Source: Pseudo-nitzschia pungens | Lineage: Eukaryota; Bacillariophyta; Bacillariophyceae; Bacillariales; Bacillariaceae | DNA length: 64,000 nucleotides | NCBI GenBank assembly: GCA_037355855.1 | Contig: CM074767.1 | Coordinates: 868,001 to 932,000, forward strand | Reading direction: 5' to 3' | In this document: positions 19,993-30,816 of the stretch, in pieces | Layout: the number at the start of each line of letters is the position of its first letter | How positions within the stretch are numbered: the stretch's first letter is position 1 | Notes under the pieces: generated by a model | The model's input: only the letters and a program-made list of their open reading frames with translations | What the model was told of the DNA's origin: nothing | Database searches by the model: none | Program-made: the position numbers and the translations under genes

Positions 19993-22485
19993 CTATGAAT
20001 CAAGAGATACGCTAGTAGGATCCGGAGTATCCTCGACCTTGGTTCCAGCATTAACATCCGAACAATCTTGTTCTTCCTTGGAAGCCTGCGTATTCTCAGT
20101 TCCGGTATCGTCCTCGACACTTGGCTGATTGCCTTGGTTCTGCCTTTTTTCTTCTCTCATTTTTGCAAGTAATCGGTTCATCAGTAGAATCCCTCTGAGT
20201 TTTCGTCTTGCGCGTTGGAAAATCAAGTAATACTTGAGTTCTTGCCTAGCTAGATCCATGGCTGTGGTTCCATCGACGTACGACAAACGACTCGAATTCC
20301 GGCGATAAGCTCCAGAGAGCATGCAAGCCCTCCTGTTTGTTCGTTCAAATCCATTGGGATACAATTCACTAATTCTGTCGATTGATTCCCGAATTCCCGA
20401 GTTCGGCGGAAACCAACAGTCCAAGGATTCTTTGACGTTCGGTTTTTTGCTATCAAACAATTCGTCGTATACGTCCTTCCAACCAGGATCACAAAGAACC
20501 CATTTCGGGTTCAAGGGGAAGGTAAATCCCTGATGGATTTTGTACTTCAAGATCTCTTGCAAATCATATTGGTCGACGTACACCCAGTTCCGCCCGCCGT
20601 ATTTTTCCGGGAGGTCGTCGGCGATAACGAGAAAATCATCGTCGAGTTCTTGCGGAAAATAATAATTGAAACACTCTGCCCCGTGGCGCACCGCACCGGT
20701 GATGCTCAGGCGATGAATGGCGAACTTGAAAATAAACCGGGTTTTGGGATCGCTGTAGCCGCCCGGTGGCATTTTGGGATGAAAGCCCTTTCGGCTGCAA
20801 TTTTTCAGTATCTCCAACCACCGTTTGGTCCAGGATTCCTCGTTGGGAGTCTCAAGCACGTGTTCGGTCTGCTCGATCATCCATTTCAAAATTTCGAGTT
20901 GGTCGTCCGGAACCGGTTCTACGTACTTCACGCGTCGGCTTCCAACGATGAAACAGTCGAAATCACTAACGCAGGGTATAACGCGTCTGCGATCCTGTTC
21001 GGGATCGTTTTCTTCATAAGCCATGACGAAATTCAAAGGACTCATCGGGTCGTGTTTCTGGTATTTATCGCAATCGCCGTCGTTATTGTCTTCTGAATCG
21101 TCTGGCAATTTCAGTTGCAAGATCACCGCGCGCGTATGCCCCCCAGGTATACTGTTTCTGGGCTTTCGAAGCGAATCAAAATTCATGTCCTGAAAGCTCG
21201 GCATGGACGTCCGCCCGGTATCGTTGTTGGTCCCCGGCTTACGACCGATGCTCTGACGAGCAACCATGCCCTCCCAAAAGAGTCTTTCTTGGACCTCCAT
21301 TCCATACTTGCTGGTGGATTCGTAAAGGTCGATGTTATGAATGGTCGAGTCTTCCATGTCGAGTGTCATCTTCTTCATCGCCTCCTCGACGACTTCCTCG
21401 TCATTAATATCAGCATTGTCAATAATCAGCCTTGCGTCGCGCACCGTGGCTTCCATTTCGATTGCCACCTGCTTCAGATTCTCCACGACTAGATCGCGAT
21501 CGTGTTTGTTGGTAAAAAAGACTCTTATTCTGCCGTTCCTTCGCAGGGTCCGGATCTTCTCCTTATCTTCCTCCTTGTGGATTTGCAGAAAGGGCACGAA
21601 AGCGGACAGCTTGCCTCGTTTGGCGGACTTGCCCTTGATATCCAGACCCTTTCCAACTCCTTCTCCCAGCATCATCCGTCGGATAGCATCCTTGCTGGTG
21701 GGCCTCCACACGGTGAAGACGGATGCCCGGCTGAAAAATCTGAGCAGCGGGCTCACGTGATCCCGTTTAAAGTTAACGGAAGTTCCGGTAGCCCCCTCGT
21801 TGGCCACGTCGTTGAAAAATTTGAGAATGCGAAACCGAGGATCCAGCATCCTGAAGGTTTTGAGCCACTCCTTGACGCGCTCGTAACGGACGAATTCTTC
21901 GAAGTCTGGAATAGCCGTTATCGAGGATAGGCCTGTGAGGGTGGACCGCCCGCTAAAGTCACCTCCTTCGGTGAATGTTGATCGCCGGGCACGCATGCTT
22001 CGATGACGCCCCCCCATTTCCAGTAGGCCACCATTCCTGCCTTCATCCGCTCGGTCCAAGGAGTTCGACCGTTTGGGTTCAGTCGGTGTCGTCGCCGTTA
22101 GGATTCCGCTTCGTCTTGATCTACCGCCACCGTTTTGGAGAGCGACATTCTTCCTTTCGGTCGTTTCCGCTGCGTTGCTTGACGAGGCTTCTTCGAATAC
22201 AACAGGAGTTACAAATGATACACGATTACTCCTCGAGGAACTTACAGAGACATCCCGTTGGAAAAAGTCATCGTCATCGTAATAATCATGGGTTTCATTC
22301 TCGTTCAGTCCAGATTTCTTTGCTTTCCTGCGGAAACTTTGAAACCCTTTTTTCCATGAGTTCCTGTTCCACGAACTGTTCTTCCATTGAGTTAGCAACT
22401 TCTTTTTGAACGAACTGTTTCGGCTCAACCCCCTGCGGTCGGTTTCATCGCTACCGTTGCGGGTTTTGTCATTCGTGGATGACAT
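19993..22485 (-). CDS. Class II adenylyl-cyclase-like domain protein, function unproven
   Basis: Single exon, about 830 aa from the first ATG (22485). After a Ser/Arg-rich disordered N-terminus, residues about 245-690 show the motif order of class II nucleotidyl cyclase domains (bacterial edema factor, CyaA, ExoY). These are R261 in a WRP context; then GKGLDIKGKS with Lys279, Lys284 and Lys286; then an SDFDCF segment with the Asp508/Asp510 pair; then RHGAECFNYYFP with His601, Glu604 and Asn607. In the known enzymes these positions bind phosphates, two metals and adenine. The catalytic His between the two Lys residues is replaced here by Lys284, so activity may be altered or lost. Residues 745-779 form a basic amphipathic, near-IQ helix that could bind calmodulin. 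No signal peptide or secretion domain is seen; a cytosolic role is inferred. Confidence 0.55.
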   Translation of the reverse strand: MSSTNDKTRNGSDETDRRGLSRNSSFKKKLLTQWKNSSWNRNSWKKGFQSFRRKAKKSGLNENETHDYYDDDDFFQRDVSVSSSRSNRVSFVTPVVFEEASSSNAAETTERKNVALQNGGGRSRRSGILTATTPTEPKRSNSLDRADEGRNGGLLEMGGRHRSMRARRSTFTEGGDFSGRSTLTGLSSITAIPDFEEFVRYERVKEWLKTFRMLDPRFRILKFFNDVANEGATGTSVNFKRDHVSPLLRFFSRASVFTVWRPTSKDAIRRMMLGEGVGKGLDIKGKSAKRGKLSAFVPFLQIHKEEDKEKIRTLRRNGRIRVFFTNKHDRDLVVENLKQVAIEMEATVRDARLIIDNADINDEEVVEEAMKKMTLDMEDSTIHNIDLYESTSKYGMEVQERLFWEGMVARQSIGRKPGTNNDTGRTSMPSFQDMNFDSLRKPRNSIPGGHTRAVILQLKLPDDSEDNNDGDCDKYQKHDPMSPLNFVMAYEENDPEQDRRRVIPCVSDFDCFIVGSRRVKYVEPVPDDQLEILKWMIEQTEHVLETPNEESWTKRWLEILKNCSRKGFHPKMPPGGYSDPKTRFIFKFAIHRLSITGAVRHGAECFNYYFPQELDDDFLVIADDLPEKYGGRNWVYVDQYDLQEILKYKIHQGFTFPLNPKWVLCDPGWKDVYDELFDSKKPNVKESLDCWFPPNSGIRESIDRISELYPNGFERTNRRACMLSGAYRRNSSRLSYVDGTTAMDLARQELKYYLIFQRARRKLRGILLMNRLLAKMREEKRQNQGNQPSVEDDTGTENTQASKEEQDCSDVNAGTKVEDTPDPTSVSLDS

Positions 22486-24110
22486 GTTACGGTGATCAAT
22501 TACGAATCGCAACAGAGTCAAGCGAGCTCGTTTTCCTAGTCGTGAAGATTCCACCAGAAACAAAAACCGCCCTGGGAAGAGGAATCGCTATCGGGAAGTC
22601 ACCAGTGATCCCTGGTTTCCTTTTCGCTCTTTTTCAGATCGGCGTGTGGTGTGTTTTTCAATTTCAATTCAATTCAGAGATCGATCTCACTGGTAGCTAC
22701 CAATGCACTTCTTCATGAAGCATGCATGTGTCGGTGATCGCTGTCGTTGCAGCCGAACAGGAATGGTCTTACCCGTACCGTATTGATATTACTCTGTGTC
22801 GGTATATCTGCCGTACTGTTTCGCAGTTTAGCAAGATCTGCTAGGGAAACTCGTGCGTGATGCCGCATGCAAAAATGCCGCAGCATCACGCAAGGCCCAG
22901 TCTTAAATACCTGTAAGTAACCTTACCGTACGAATACAAATACTAATAGCAACACTGATACAGCACATTGGTAAAAACGAAAACATACGGAAATCGACAG
23001 AAAAAGTTTAGGGAGGCGCGCTCCATCACCCAATTTTTCTCATCATTTTTAACTTCCTCCTAACGGTATGTATTTTGAATAGAGCCTTACCTGGTATTTC
23101 AGAAGTCATTACAAGACATAATTTTTATGGGTCTTAATAATAATTTATATCATTATGCATAGTTGCCAATTTTAGTGGTCGCGGGTACAGTATAGTATGA
23201 GACCTCCAGAAAATCGAATACACAATTTAAAAATAGGAATAAACTACAATTCTTTGGAAAAAGACTAGTACACTATTGCTGCAACTACAGAACAAAGAAT
23301 ATCCATAGAAACAACGCGTGTATTGACAATTTTTTTTATCGGGGTTATTTCACCCACAAGAATATCTTTTCGATGAAGATTGTTTGTCCCCTCAAAATCG
23401 TAGTGGTCCTGCCAGTACGTACCCAAAATTACTACTTCGTACATACGTGTAAGTTACCTATTCGTACCGAACCGAACTATTTTGCTTGACTCTCCCTGCT
23501 GTTTCTTCTTTTCGCAAGCGTTACCGTGTTAAAAAATTACTTGGAATCTACTACTCCTAACGTAGTAAGTTACGGTAAGATTACTTTTAGTTCCATCTGG
23601 AGATGAGTACCGGTAACCTTAGCTATCAGTATGTACGGTACTGGTAAGGCCACCGGTAAACTTACTTGTACCCTGTACGGGTATTTCGATGCAGTTTCTT
23701 CAGAAATGCCTTATCATGATTGAATCGGTGGAGTCAGAATTTTTTTTGGAAATCTGTGAGCATTGTGCTTTACGATTGGCTGAAACTTCAGAGGAAACTC
23801 AATCAATCAAAAGAACGACGATGCAGTTCTACTACTACTAAACCAAAGATGGATTTCTAGTAGTAGCCACAAGTATTCATACATTGGTAGCACTGCCGTA
23901 CTACTACTACTACTCATTACCTATTCCTGAAATAACTCGGCACCGGTTCTAGTACTACTACTAAACAATAATGTTGCAAACCCGGGTTGAAAAAAATGTC
24001 TTCAGCATGACATAGACTCAAACTGACAACAGACAGGTCAAAAAGTTCAAAGAAGGATATGGCTCCCTACTACTACTACTAGTATGTCCAACTTGTTGCA
24101 AGAGCAACTG
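22486..24110. other. Intergenic, AT-rich
   Basis: About 1.6 kb with many GGTAAG/CTTACC-type motifs and CTACTACTA runs and no supported gene. Two GTGATGCTGCGGCA-like arms face each other near 22850-22890 (GCATCACGC after CGTGATGCCGC). Confidence 0.55.
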
Positions 24111-24339
24111 CGTCTAATAACTGATTTTCGACCATTTTGACCCATTTCGACCACCCCCCTCTTTTTTTTTAGATGTTTTTAGCTCCAATATTTTTATTAT
24201 TTGGAGCGAAAGGGTCTTTCTTAAGCTCGAATTATTATTTTTTGGCTCCAAAAATTAATTTTTCGCTGCAAACTTGAATATTTGGGTCGAAAAATTAAGA
24301 GCCGGGGTCGAAATTCGTTATTGAACCACCATTAGGGTT

Positions 24340-24485
24340 AAGTGTTGTAACGCTGTAGCGCTGTATCCCTGTATCCCTGTAGCGCTGTAACGCTGTAGCG
24401 CTGTAACGCTGTAGCGCTGTAACGCTGTAGCGCTGTAACGCTGTAGCGCTGTATCCCCTTTATCGCTGTAGCGCTGTAGCGCACG
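24340..24485. repeat. GTAGCGCTGTAACGCT short tandem repeat
   Basis: About nine degenerate units built from GTAGCGCTGTA and GTAACGCT. It occupies the same relative place as the 12-bp array inside the copia LTRs at 36050 and 44630, but with a different unit. Confidence 0.75.
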
Positions 24486-24487
24486 TG

Positions 24488-24900
24488 TGGTAAGGGGTGC
24501 TAACTCCAAAGATACTAGGGTTGTCGCGTACGATTTGTACCAGTTGTACATACCCCGGGTATAGCATCCGCACTAATACAGTGTAGCTGAGTGCTACAAG
24601 GTTAGGGTTGCTAATGCTACGAAATATTAGATATGTTAACCTACGATGCTACCATGCTAAGATACTATGCTACCGCCGGGGTCGGGTCATTGGTGTATAA
24701 TATGTACTATGACCGGATACCTGACCCAGACAGTTACCCAACGCGCTAGCACACCTTTGAATCTAATTAATAAGCGGAGCTACGCTACGCTACTCCGCAC
24801 ACACTACGCTACCCGTAGAATACAGTACTGGAGCTACAGAGCTCTGTTATTTTACGAGTTAGCGGAGCGCTGTCACGATACGATACAGAGCTGAGCTGAG
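24488..24900 (+). mobile_element. Diverged LTR relic related to the copia LTRs at 35925 and 44501
   Basis: The stretch follows the copia LTR in order: GCGTACGATTTGTACC, GGTTAGGGTTGCTAA, TACCGCCGGGGTCGGGTCAT, GGTGTATAATATGTAC, then CAGTTACCCAACGCG and a CTGTTATTxTACGAGTTAGC end. It is clearly the same family but with many substitutions and small indels, so it is older. It breaks off around GATACAGAGCTGAGC, where the G-run minisatellite takes over. No coding part of an element adjoins it. Confidence 0.8.
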
Positions 24901-24935
24901 CAGCGCTGTATCGCTGTTTCCCCTGTAGCGCTGTA

Positions 24936-25856
24936 GCAGCAACGCGTCGATAATACAGGGGGGGGGGCAGCAAGCAGCAAGCAGCAGCAACGCGTCGATA
25001 ATACAGGGGGGGGGGGACAGCAAGCAGCAAGCAGCAGCAACGCGTCGATAATACAGGGGGGGGGGGACAGCAAGCAGCAAGCAGCAGCAACGCGTCGATA
25101 ATACAGGGGGGGGGGGACAGCAAGCAGCAAGCAGCAGCAACGCGTCGATAATACAGGGGGGGACAGCAAGCAGCAGCAACGATTTGAATGAGCCAATCAA
25201 AAAATTCAATTTTCCAGTACAAATTGTACAGGGATTTATGTAGAAAAAAAATAAAAACAGGGGGGACAGCAAGCAGCAGCAACGTCGATAATACAGGGGG
25301 GGACAGCAAGCAGCAACCAACGCGTCGATATTACAGGGGGGGGGACAGCAAGCAGGAGCAACGCGTCGATATTACAGGGGGGGGGACAGCAAGCAGCAAG
25401 CAGCAACCAACGCGTCGATATTACAGGGGGGGGGACAGCAAGCAGCAAGCAGCAAGCAGCAACGAACGCGTCGACAATACAGGGGGGACAGCAAGCAGCA
25501 ACGAACGCGTCGAAAATACAGGGGGGACAGCAAGCAGCAACGAACGCGTCGACAATACAGGGGGGACAGCAAGCAGCAACGAACGCATCGAAAATACAGG
25601 GTTGGACAGCAAGCAGAAACGCGTCGAAAATACAGGGTTGGACAGCAAGCAGGAGCAACACGTGGATACTACAAGGGGGGGGGGCAGCAAGCAGCAAGCA
25701 GCAACGCGTCGATAATACAGGGGGGGACAGCAAGCAGGAGCAACGCGTCGATAATACAGGGGGGGGGACAGCAAGCAGCAAGCAGCAACCAACGCGTCGA
25801 TATTACAGGGGGGGGGACAGCAAGCAGCAACCAACGCGTCGATAATACAGGGGGGA
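24936..25856. repeat. About 50-bp minisatellite with G8-G10 runs, about 19 units
   Basis: Each unit has a (AGCAAGC)n-type head, AACGCGTCGATAATACAG, then a run of five to ten G. The first five units are spaced 48-50 bp apart and almost identical. Later units vary in the number of AGCAAGC blocks and in the core (CGACAATACAG, CGAAAATACAG). The array is uninterrupted except for about 90 bp near 25175-25265. Reverse-strand reading frames through it are artefacts of a multiple-of-three repeat. Confidence 0.95.
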
Positions 25857-26708
25857 TAATACACGAGAATATTTTTAAAGAACTCTTGCCGTGGTCGTCT
25901 TTCCTTGTCAGCGATCGTATCGGTCGTTCCTCTCCGTCTCCGTCGTTTGTCTCACTGGTAGGGATTATTTCGATCCGTCGCTCCTTTTCACAACAACCGA
26001 AAATCGTAAGGGTATTTCGTTCGTCGTCGCTTGTTCAATGTCCGCTGCCGATGTGTTCTTTTCTTCCGGATCGAATCGTAGGGTTCAATCTATCCGATAG
26101 AATCGATCGTAGGGGGAATGTACATTATGTCGTCGTCTTGGTCTTCAGTTTCGTACCTTTGTTGTCGTCGTCTTTGTCGTCAGTTTCGTACCGTACGTTC
26201 GTCATCTTTATCGTCAGTTTCGTACCGCACGTTCGTCGTCTTGTCAGTTCGTCGTCTTTGTCTGTTGCTTCGTCGTCGTTGTTGTCACTGCCATTGTCAT
26301 CTTCCTCCTACGTCACGAAAACAAAGAACTTGCGCCTGTTGAAGTCCTACCGGCGATGGATGCAGATTGATTGATTTCAAGACGTTTGGGGGCCAAGTCA
26401 AACAATGTCTTTCAAGCGAACAATCTCTCGTCCATGCCATAGAGGTGCTTCTCCGTTTTTCAGACAAGGATATTTAAGGACTAAAGTACAATGAGCCAAG
26501 AGCCTACCGTAGGGGTTCTCTTCGTTCACAAGACGGAGTGCAATGAAGCAACTCTGCTCAAAATAAGTCGGATTCTGAATCGAAAAATCGGAGCGGTGAT
26601 TTGTGTAAAAAATGAGTTGTGATGCGAAAGAGTGATGCAAAAGAGTGATGCGAGGAAACACAGCAAAAATATGGTGAACCACGTAATCGAAATCGAAATC
26701 GTAGGTAA
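25857..26708. other. Low-complexity intergenic
   Basis: Between two arrays. 26130-26290 is a degenerate TCGTCGTCTTTGTCGTCAG repeat; the rest is unremarkable. No gene supported. Confidence 0.5.
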
Positions 26709-26870
26709 CAGTACTGTTTGTACAGGCTGACTGGAAAAAATGACAGCAATGTACGTAGATTACAGTACTGTTTGTACAGGCTGACTGGAAAAAATGACAG
26801 CAATGTACGTAGATTACAGTACTGTTTGTACAGGCTGACTGGAAAAAATGACAGCAATGTACGTAGATTA
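26709..26870. repeat. 54-bp tandem repeat, three copies
   Basis: Near-perfect units beginning CAGTACTGTTTGTACAGG start at 26709, 26763 and 26817, and a fourth begins at 26871 and decays. Confidence 0.95.
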
Positions 26871-27201
26871 CAGTACTAAGTCTACAGTCTTAGTAAAAGA
26901 AAAAATGACATGTCTGCATACATACCTAGTAGTACGTATGTATGTATGCAGGGGATGTGTAGGTTTCCAGTACTGTGTATACTGTACGTAGGGTACTGGT
27001 AGAAATCTTTTGGTAGTAGCATTATAAGATAGAGAGAACACCATTAAAGCAGTAGTAGACAGTAATAGTGGTATCACTGGATGTGACTGATGTGGTGTTG
27101 TTGGTTCGAGTGCCATGGTGGAAATATATTTTGCTACATCACGATGCGATAACAATATTTTTGCTGCGAAGCACATGTCAGAATAAGTGAGCTATTCAGT
27201 T

Positions 27202-28385
27202 ATTCAATGGTGACATCCATACTATTGGTGATTTTTGAATACTTCTTTTTGCATACTCTTGCCCATGCATAGGATGAGGAATATTCACACTGGAATCACA
27301 CAACTATTGGCCAGATTCATTCAGATATGTGATTTGGTAATTTTTTCTAGTAAATTCTGCAGTAGTGGACCAAATATCAATTATTCAGTGGTGACACCCA
27401 AATTATAGGTGATTTTTGCATATTTCTTTTTGCATACTCTTGCCCATGCACAGGATGAGGAATATTCACACTGGAATCACAGAAATATTGGTCAGATTCA
27501 TTCAGATATGTGATTTTACAGTATTTTCTAGTAAATTCTGCAGTAGTGGACCAAATATTAATTATTCAGTGGTGACACCCAAATTATAGGTGATTTTAGA
27601 ATACTTCTTTTTGCATACTCTTGCCCATGCATAGGATGAGAAATATTCACACCGGAATCACACAAATATTGGCCAGATTTGTTCAGGTATGTGATTTTAC
27701 AGTATTTTCTAGTAAATGCTGCGGTACTGGACCAAATATTAATTATTCAGTGGTGACACCCAAATTATTGGTGATTTTTGAATACTTCTTTTTGCATACT
27801 CTTGACCATGCATAGGATGAGGAATATTTACACTGGAATCACACAACTATTGGCCACATTCATTCAGATATTTGATTTGGTACTTTTTTCTAGTAAATTC
27901 TGCAGTAGTTAACCAAATATTAATTATTCAGTGGTGACACCCAAATTATAGGTGATTTTTGAATACTTCTTTTTGCATACTCTTGCCCATGCATAGGATG
28001 AGGAATATACACACTGAAATCATACAAATATTGGCCAGATTCATTCAGATATTTGATTTGGTACTTTTTTCTAGTGAATTCCGCAGTAGTGGAATAAATA
28101 TTAATTATTCAGTGGTGACATCCAAATAATTGGTGATTTTTGTATACTTCTTTTTGCATACTCTTGCCCATGCATAGGATGAGGAATATTCACACTGGAA
28201 TCACACAACTATTGGCCAGATTCATTCAGATATGTGATTTTACAGTATTTTCTAGTAAATTCCACAGTACTGGGCCAAATATTAATTATTCAGTGGTGAC
28301 ACCCAAATAATTGGTGATTTTTGAATACTTCTTTTTGAATACTCTTGCCCATGCACAGTATGAGGAATATTCACACTGGAATCCG
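27202..28385. repeat. 181-bp satellite, 6.5 units
   Basis: The anchor ATTCAGTGGTGACA (ATTCAATGG in the first unit) starts at 27202, 27383, 27564, 27745, 27926, 28107 and 28288, exactly 181 bp apart every time. Units differ only by scattered substitutions. The last unit stops after about 98 bp. Other marks in each unit are TTTTTGCATACTCTTGCCCA and TATTTTCTAGTAAATTC. The array is AT-rich and non-coding. Confidence 0.97.
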
Positions 28386-28758
28386 TGCTGGAATGGTGGA
28401 AATGTCCAAAATAGTAATGTAGATAAGTCATTTAATAGTTTAGTACTGTAGTTACTACTGTTTGTGTATTGATTAGTCCTTTTTCCGCTCCGTCTGTCCT
28501 TTTTCCATTGGGAGTAACCTTACATAAATGTAGTCAGAAATTATGGCGCGGCGGGGTGGGCTCGAAGTGGGTGAGGGCAGGCTTGTAGTAATCACGAGTA
28601 CTTCTGTAGTAAATACAGTAACCTTAGTGCTTTGTACTTGGTATGCACCAAAACCGAAAAAGCACGTACAGAAAAAGCACATAAATGCGTGTGCCAAACT
28701 TCACATAATTTTGGGTGCAATCTGACGGCAACTGAATTACAATCCGACGGCAACTGCT

Positions 28759-29290
28759 GAAATACAATGCGACGGTGAGTGAACTGCATCAAGATCGGGG
28801 GTATTGATCATGGAGTTCACTTCTAACCATGCATGAAATTGCCTGCTTGGTCCTCGTAGGAAAGAATACACAGAACGCAACTGAAATACAACGATGCGAT
28901 GGCAACTGCTGAAATACAATCCGACGGCAACTGCTGAAATACAATGCGACGGTGAGTGAACTGCATCAAGATCGGGGGTATTGATCATGGAGTTCACTTC
29001 TAACCATGCATGAAATTGCCTGCTTGGTCCTCGTAGGGAAGAATACACAAAACGCAACTGAAATACAATGATGCGACGGGAACTGAAATACAATCCGACG
29101 GGAACTGAAATACGATGCGACGGCAACTGCTGAAATACAATCCGACGGCAACTGCTGAAATATGATGCAAGGATGCGACGGGAACATGACGGGGAACTGA
29201 AATAAGATGCGACAGCCATACAATCCGACAGCAATTGAAATAGGATGCAACGGCAACTGAAATGCAATACGACGGCAACTGAAATCCAGT
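28759..29290. repeat. 177-bp duplication plus about 21-bp GACGGCAACTGAAATAC repeats
   Basis: Two long units start at 28759 and 28936 (GAAATACAATGCGACGGTGA), nearly identical over their shared length. They sit in and are followed by short units of the form GAAATACAATCCGACGGCAA to about 29290. Confidence 0.9.
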
Positions 29291-29364
29291 TTGTACCAGT
29301 ACAGTATCAGAATACTAGTGGTTCTTAACATCAATAATAGTGTAACATTATTATCATGTGATAA

Positions 29365-29757
29365 TGGGCGTTCCCTCTAGAAATGATGGGAGTTGCGTCT
29401 AAAAATGATGGGCGTTGCCTCTTGAAGTGATGGGCGTTGCCTCTAAAACTGATGGGCGTTGCCTCTAGAAATGATGGGCGTTGCCTCATAAATTAATGGG
29501 CGTTGCCTTGAAAATTAATGGGCGTTGCCTCGAAAAGTAATGGGCGTTGCCTCGAAAATTTATGGGCGTGGCCTCGAAAATTTATGGGCATTGCCTGGAA
29601 AATTAATGGGCATTACCTGGAAAATTAATGGGCGTTGCCTCGAAAATTAATGGGCGGTGCCTCGAAAATTAATGGGCGGTGCCTCGAAAATTAATGGGCG
29701 GTGCCTCGAAAATTAATGGGCGTTGGCTCGAAAATTAATGGGCGTTGGCTCGAAAAT
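29365..29757. repeat. 22-bp tandem repeat ATGGGCGTTGCCTCGAAAATTA, about 18 units
   Basis: Continuous array. Units drift from CTCTAGAAATG forms on the left to the homogeneous CTCGAAAATTA form on the right. It is the last array before the right inverted end at 29857. Confidence 0.95.
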
Positions 29758-29874
29758 ATATGTGGTACGGGACTGAAAAAATTAAGCCAGGGACAAGGAA
29801 TTGGTCAAATATTTGACCCCAAAAGGACCCGGCACAAAAATTTTTGACCCACGTCTAAAATCAGTTATCAGACG

Positions 29875-30816
29875 TGTGCAAAGAGTCTGTTGAAGTCAAA
29901 AATTGATCCTAACATATATTCTCCTTTAGTTCCTTTGTTGTCGCCACCAGTAGTAGAATTCAGTTTCGCATTTTCCAAAAAGTCTTGTTTTGGTTAGTAA
30001 CTTACTTTCTCAATTACTTGTTACTATTTTGATGAGAACCTTCTTGTTACAGATTCATCAAAAACATTGTGCTCTCAATATGAAGTACTGTAGTACTAGT
30101 ACAATATAAGCCTCGATCAAAGCATCATTCACACTGCGGAAGTGACGTACCATCCGTAGCAGCATTACTTCAATTGCATTCCAATAATCGATCTGTCGTT
30201 TCACCATCGGCCATTGTTGGTCCGAATTGCGCAAAGATTCTCATCGCTCTCGTTCTTCCGTCGTGCACTTTACAAGTACGTACGAGTAGTCAGTAGGGTG
30301 AGAGGCTTATGTACGACGACTTCAGACGTTGTCTTACGGTATTGAAGACCCGCAAACTTCAACTGACGAATAAGTCCCAATCCAATCAAATCTGTTCTCG
30401 TTACGGTTTCTCACCTGTCAGTGATAGGATTGTCAGGTAGTTTTCCGATCATGTTCTTCGAAGCGTTTTTCCTATTTGTCACCAATCGAGGCAATTATCG
30501 ATGGGAACGTGCCTATGAAAAAGACAATGGCGCTTGAAAAGTGAATACAGCGAAGTTGCATTTCTTGTACGGGAGGACTCTACGAAACCAGGTAAAGCAC
30601 GAAAAAAAGAGAAACCGCAAGTTTCTCACAACTTATTTGGGGAACAATTTTTCTTTCGTTGCTGGGCCCCGGACCATCTGTCGAAAAAGACAAAACCGAC
30701 GACACTTCAACCATTGCATTAGAACGAGCAGAACCAAACGAAATCCAACCAAACAAAACGGGATAGCGTGCAACGCAATTGCATTGAAAATTCCTGCTAC
30801 GGAGAACATCCCGGTC
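29875..30816. other. Intergenic and probable leader
   Basis: No gene supported. From 30541 the frame of the next gene is open but lacks an ATG before 30817. Confidence 0.5.

Larger units (their letters stand above)
24111..29874. repeat. Repeat block bracketed by an 18-bp inverted repeat
   Basis: CGTCTAATAACTGATTTT at 24111-24128 is matched by its inverted complement at 29857-29874 with one mismatch. Between them lie an LTR relic, a 50-bp G-run minisatellite, a 54-bp repeat, a 181-bp satellite, a 177-bp duplication and a 22-bp repeat. No gene is supported inside. Whether the inverted ends mark one element or are coincidental is not settled. Confidence 0.4.

Noticed and set aside
24936..25856. 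CRISPR-like array of about 50-bp repeats
   Set aside because: No unique spacers; units are directly adjacent, and the genome is eukaryotic with introns.
24859..25864. Minus-strand frames reading Leu-Ala-Cys-Cys-Pro-Pro repeats
   Set aside because: They only translate the minisatellite; several overlapping frames stay open at once.
27202..28385. Possible duplicated gene or tRNA cluster in the 181-bp array
   Set aside because: No frame is conserved between units and no cloverleaf could be drawn; it behaves as satellite DNA.
30541..30816. 92-residue N-terminal extension of the low-complexity diatom protein
   Set aside because: It begins at GTG without an ATG; basic, leader-like composition.
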